Below, piece by piece: positions 62,967-64,000 of a stretch of DNA of 64,000 nucleotides (position 1 is the stretch's first letter; each line of letters begins with the position of its first letter). Made by a program: the position numbers and the translations under genes. The notes below the pieces were generated by a model that saw only the letters and a list, made by a program, of their open reading frames with translations, did no database searches and had not been told where the DNA came from. The DNA comes from Acidovorax sp. A79 (lineage in GTDB: Bacteria; Pseudomonadota; Gammaproteobacteria; Burkholderiales; Burkholderiaceae_C): contig NZ_AP028672.1 in the NCBI RefSeq assembly GCF_041154505.1, forward strand, positions 3,450,501 to 3,514,500. The letters run 5' to 3'.

Positions 62967-63947
62967 TCAGTCGATCTTGATGCCGACATCGCGGATCAGC
63001 TTCTGCCAGCGTGTTCGCTCGCTCGCCATCAGCCGCGCGAAAGTCTGGGGGGAGCTATCGACAGGGACCGAGCCGAGTGCGGCCAGCTTGTCTTGAGTGG
63101 TCTTGGTTGCGAGCACTGCGCCCATGTGTTTGACCAACCAGTCCGTGCGGTCGGCCGGCGTGGCAGCGGGGGCCAGGAAACCGTACCAGCCGCCAATTTC
63201 GGCATCCACACCCGATTCCTTGAGCGTTGGCACATTGGGCAAGGAGGGAATGCGCTGGGCTGCCGTCACCGCAAGCGCCTTCAGGCGCCCGCTGTGCACA
63301 TGCTGCAAGATGGCCGGCATGGCCTCGAACACCATGTGAGCCGTCCCTCCCAGTACATCGTTGAGTGCAGGGGCGGAGCCGCGGTACGGAATGTGGAGGA
63401 TGGACGTACGGGTCTGCTGCTTGAACAGTTCGCCCGCCAAGTGTTGAGGTGTGCCATTGCCAGCAGACGCGTAGAAGTACTTGCCGGGGCTCTTGCGCAG
63501 CAGTTCGAGGGCTTCGTTGACCGTCGTCGCTGCAAAGGTGGGGTGCACGGCCCAGAGCAACGGCACCGAAGCGGCCCATGCCAGCGGTGTGAAGTCCTTT
63601 GCTGCATCGAAGTTGAGCTTGGGATACAGCGCAGGGTTGGCGGCCAACGGGCCGAGCGCACCCAGCAGCAGCGTATATCCGTCGGCCTCACCGCGTGCGA
63701 CCGCCTCGGTGCCGATGTTCCCGCCCGCACCACTGCGGTTGTCGACCATCACCGTGGCACCGCTGTGCGTTTGCAAGGCATTCGCCATCAGGCGCGAAAC
63801 CGCATCCGTAGTAGCGCCTGCTGGATAGGGACACACGATCCGGATCGGCTTTGAGGGAAAAGCCTGCGCGTGAGCGCAGGGCGTCACGCCGAGGGCGGGA
63901 AGTGCCGTGGCCGCGCCAGCGTACTGAAGGAAGTTGCGTCTTTTCAT
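62967..63947 (-). CDS. Bug-family solute-binding protein (tripartite tricarboxylate transporter type)
   Basis: A 326-residue periplasmic binding protein with a Tat-like signal (MKRRNFLQYAGAATALPALGVTPCAHAQA) and the Bug fold: FPSKPIRIVCPYPAGATTDAVSRLMANALQ, VMVDNRSGAGGNIGTEAVARGEADGYTLLLG and YRGSAPALNDVLGGTAHMVFE. Bug proteins bind small carboxylates; the ligand is not predictable. No TctA/TctB membrane genes are in the window, as is usual for orphan Bug genes in Comamonadaceae. The upstream flank lies at the window edge. Confidence 0.93.
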   Translation of the reverse strand: MKRRNFLQYAGAATALPALGVTPCAHAQAFPSKPIRIVCPYPAGATTDAVSRLMANALQTHSGATVMVDNRSGAGGNIGTEAVARGEADGYTLLLGALGPLAANPALYPKLNFDAAKDFTPLAWAASVPLLWAVHPTFAATTVNEALELLRKSPGKYFYASAGNGTPQHLAGELFKQQTRTSILHIPYRGSAPALNDVLGGTAHMVFEAMPAILQHVHSGRLKALAVTAAQRIPSLPNVPTLKESGVDAEIGGWYGFLAPAATPADRTDWLVKHMGAVLATKTTQDKLAALGSVPVDSSPQTFARLMASERTRWQKLIRDVGIKID

Positions 63948-64000
63948 CGGTGCACAGTTGGTTGGAGTTATCTCGTGTTGTAGTGTCGACAGTGCAGCGG

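Overview
The window is high-GC chromosomal DNA from a betaproteobacterium, most likely a member of the Comamonadaceae close to Acidovorax. This assignment is by gene content only: paired DUF4148 genes, a Bug-type solute receptor, lipA-lipB-ybeD beside the atp operon, and an NtrY/NtrX-like pair behind rsmB. No rRNA or marker gene was compared with a database. I see no CRISPR array, no transposase and no rRNA.

Region 1 (1-17752) is one locus for a giant surface adhesin of the LapA type. It encodes a type I secretion ATPase (cut by the window edge), a HlyD-type adaptor, a LuxR-family regulator with a degenerate receiver, and a small conserved protein. These precede a 3290-residue adhesin with an N-terminal retention module, a TAAG cleavage site, repeats and C-terminal RTX motifs. 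Convergent to it lie lapD (inside-out receptor with degenerate GGDEF and EAL domains) and lapG (periplasmic cysteine protease). A TolC-family outer membrane protein follows divergently. The inferred circuit is c-di-GMP -> LapD -> LapG sequestration -> adhesin kept in the outer membrane pore.

Region 2 (17800-27371) holds lipA, lipB and ybeD on the minus strand, then the complete atpIBEFHAGDC operon on the plus strand with a strong terminator.

Region 3 (27446-41893) is mixed: a VOC protein, two near-identical DUF4148 genes, a LemA/TPM cluster, a SnoaL-like protein, a YheT hydrolase, a conserved unknown, a di-heme cytochrome c, and a tripartite RND efflux operon divergent from its TetR repressor with a clear palindromic operator.

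Region 4 (41995-56142) is the translation/transcription block: tRNA-Arg, tRNA-Tyr, tRNA-Gly, tRNA-Thr, tuf, tRNA-Trp, secE, nusG, rplKAJL and rpoBC. It has candidate L1 and L10 leader elements and a terminator after rpoC.

Region 5 (56234-62028) is a compact, partly overlapping run: a LemA-like gene, rsmB, a DUF4390 gene, an NtrY-type kinase and a short NtrX-like regulator without an AAA+ domain, then tRNA-Phe. Beyond the tRNA (62029-64000) the sequence changes character: a strong terminator, about 430 bp without a gene, then a CHMI-like gene and a Bug receptor gene. This may be the edge of an acquired segment.

A small family of imperfect palindromic elements is scattered through the window (after lapA, inside the TPM gene, at the yheT start and inside rsmB). 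Three of the four lie in or at coding sequence.
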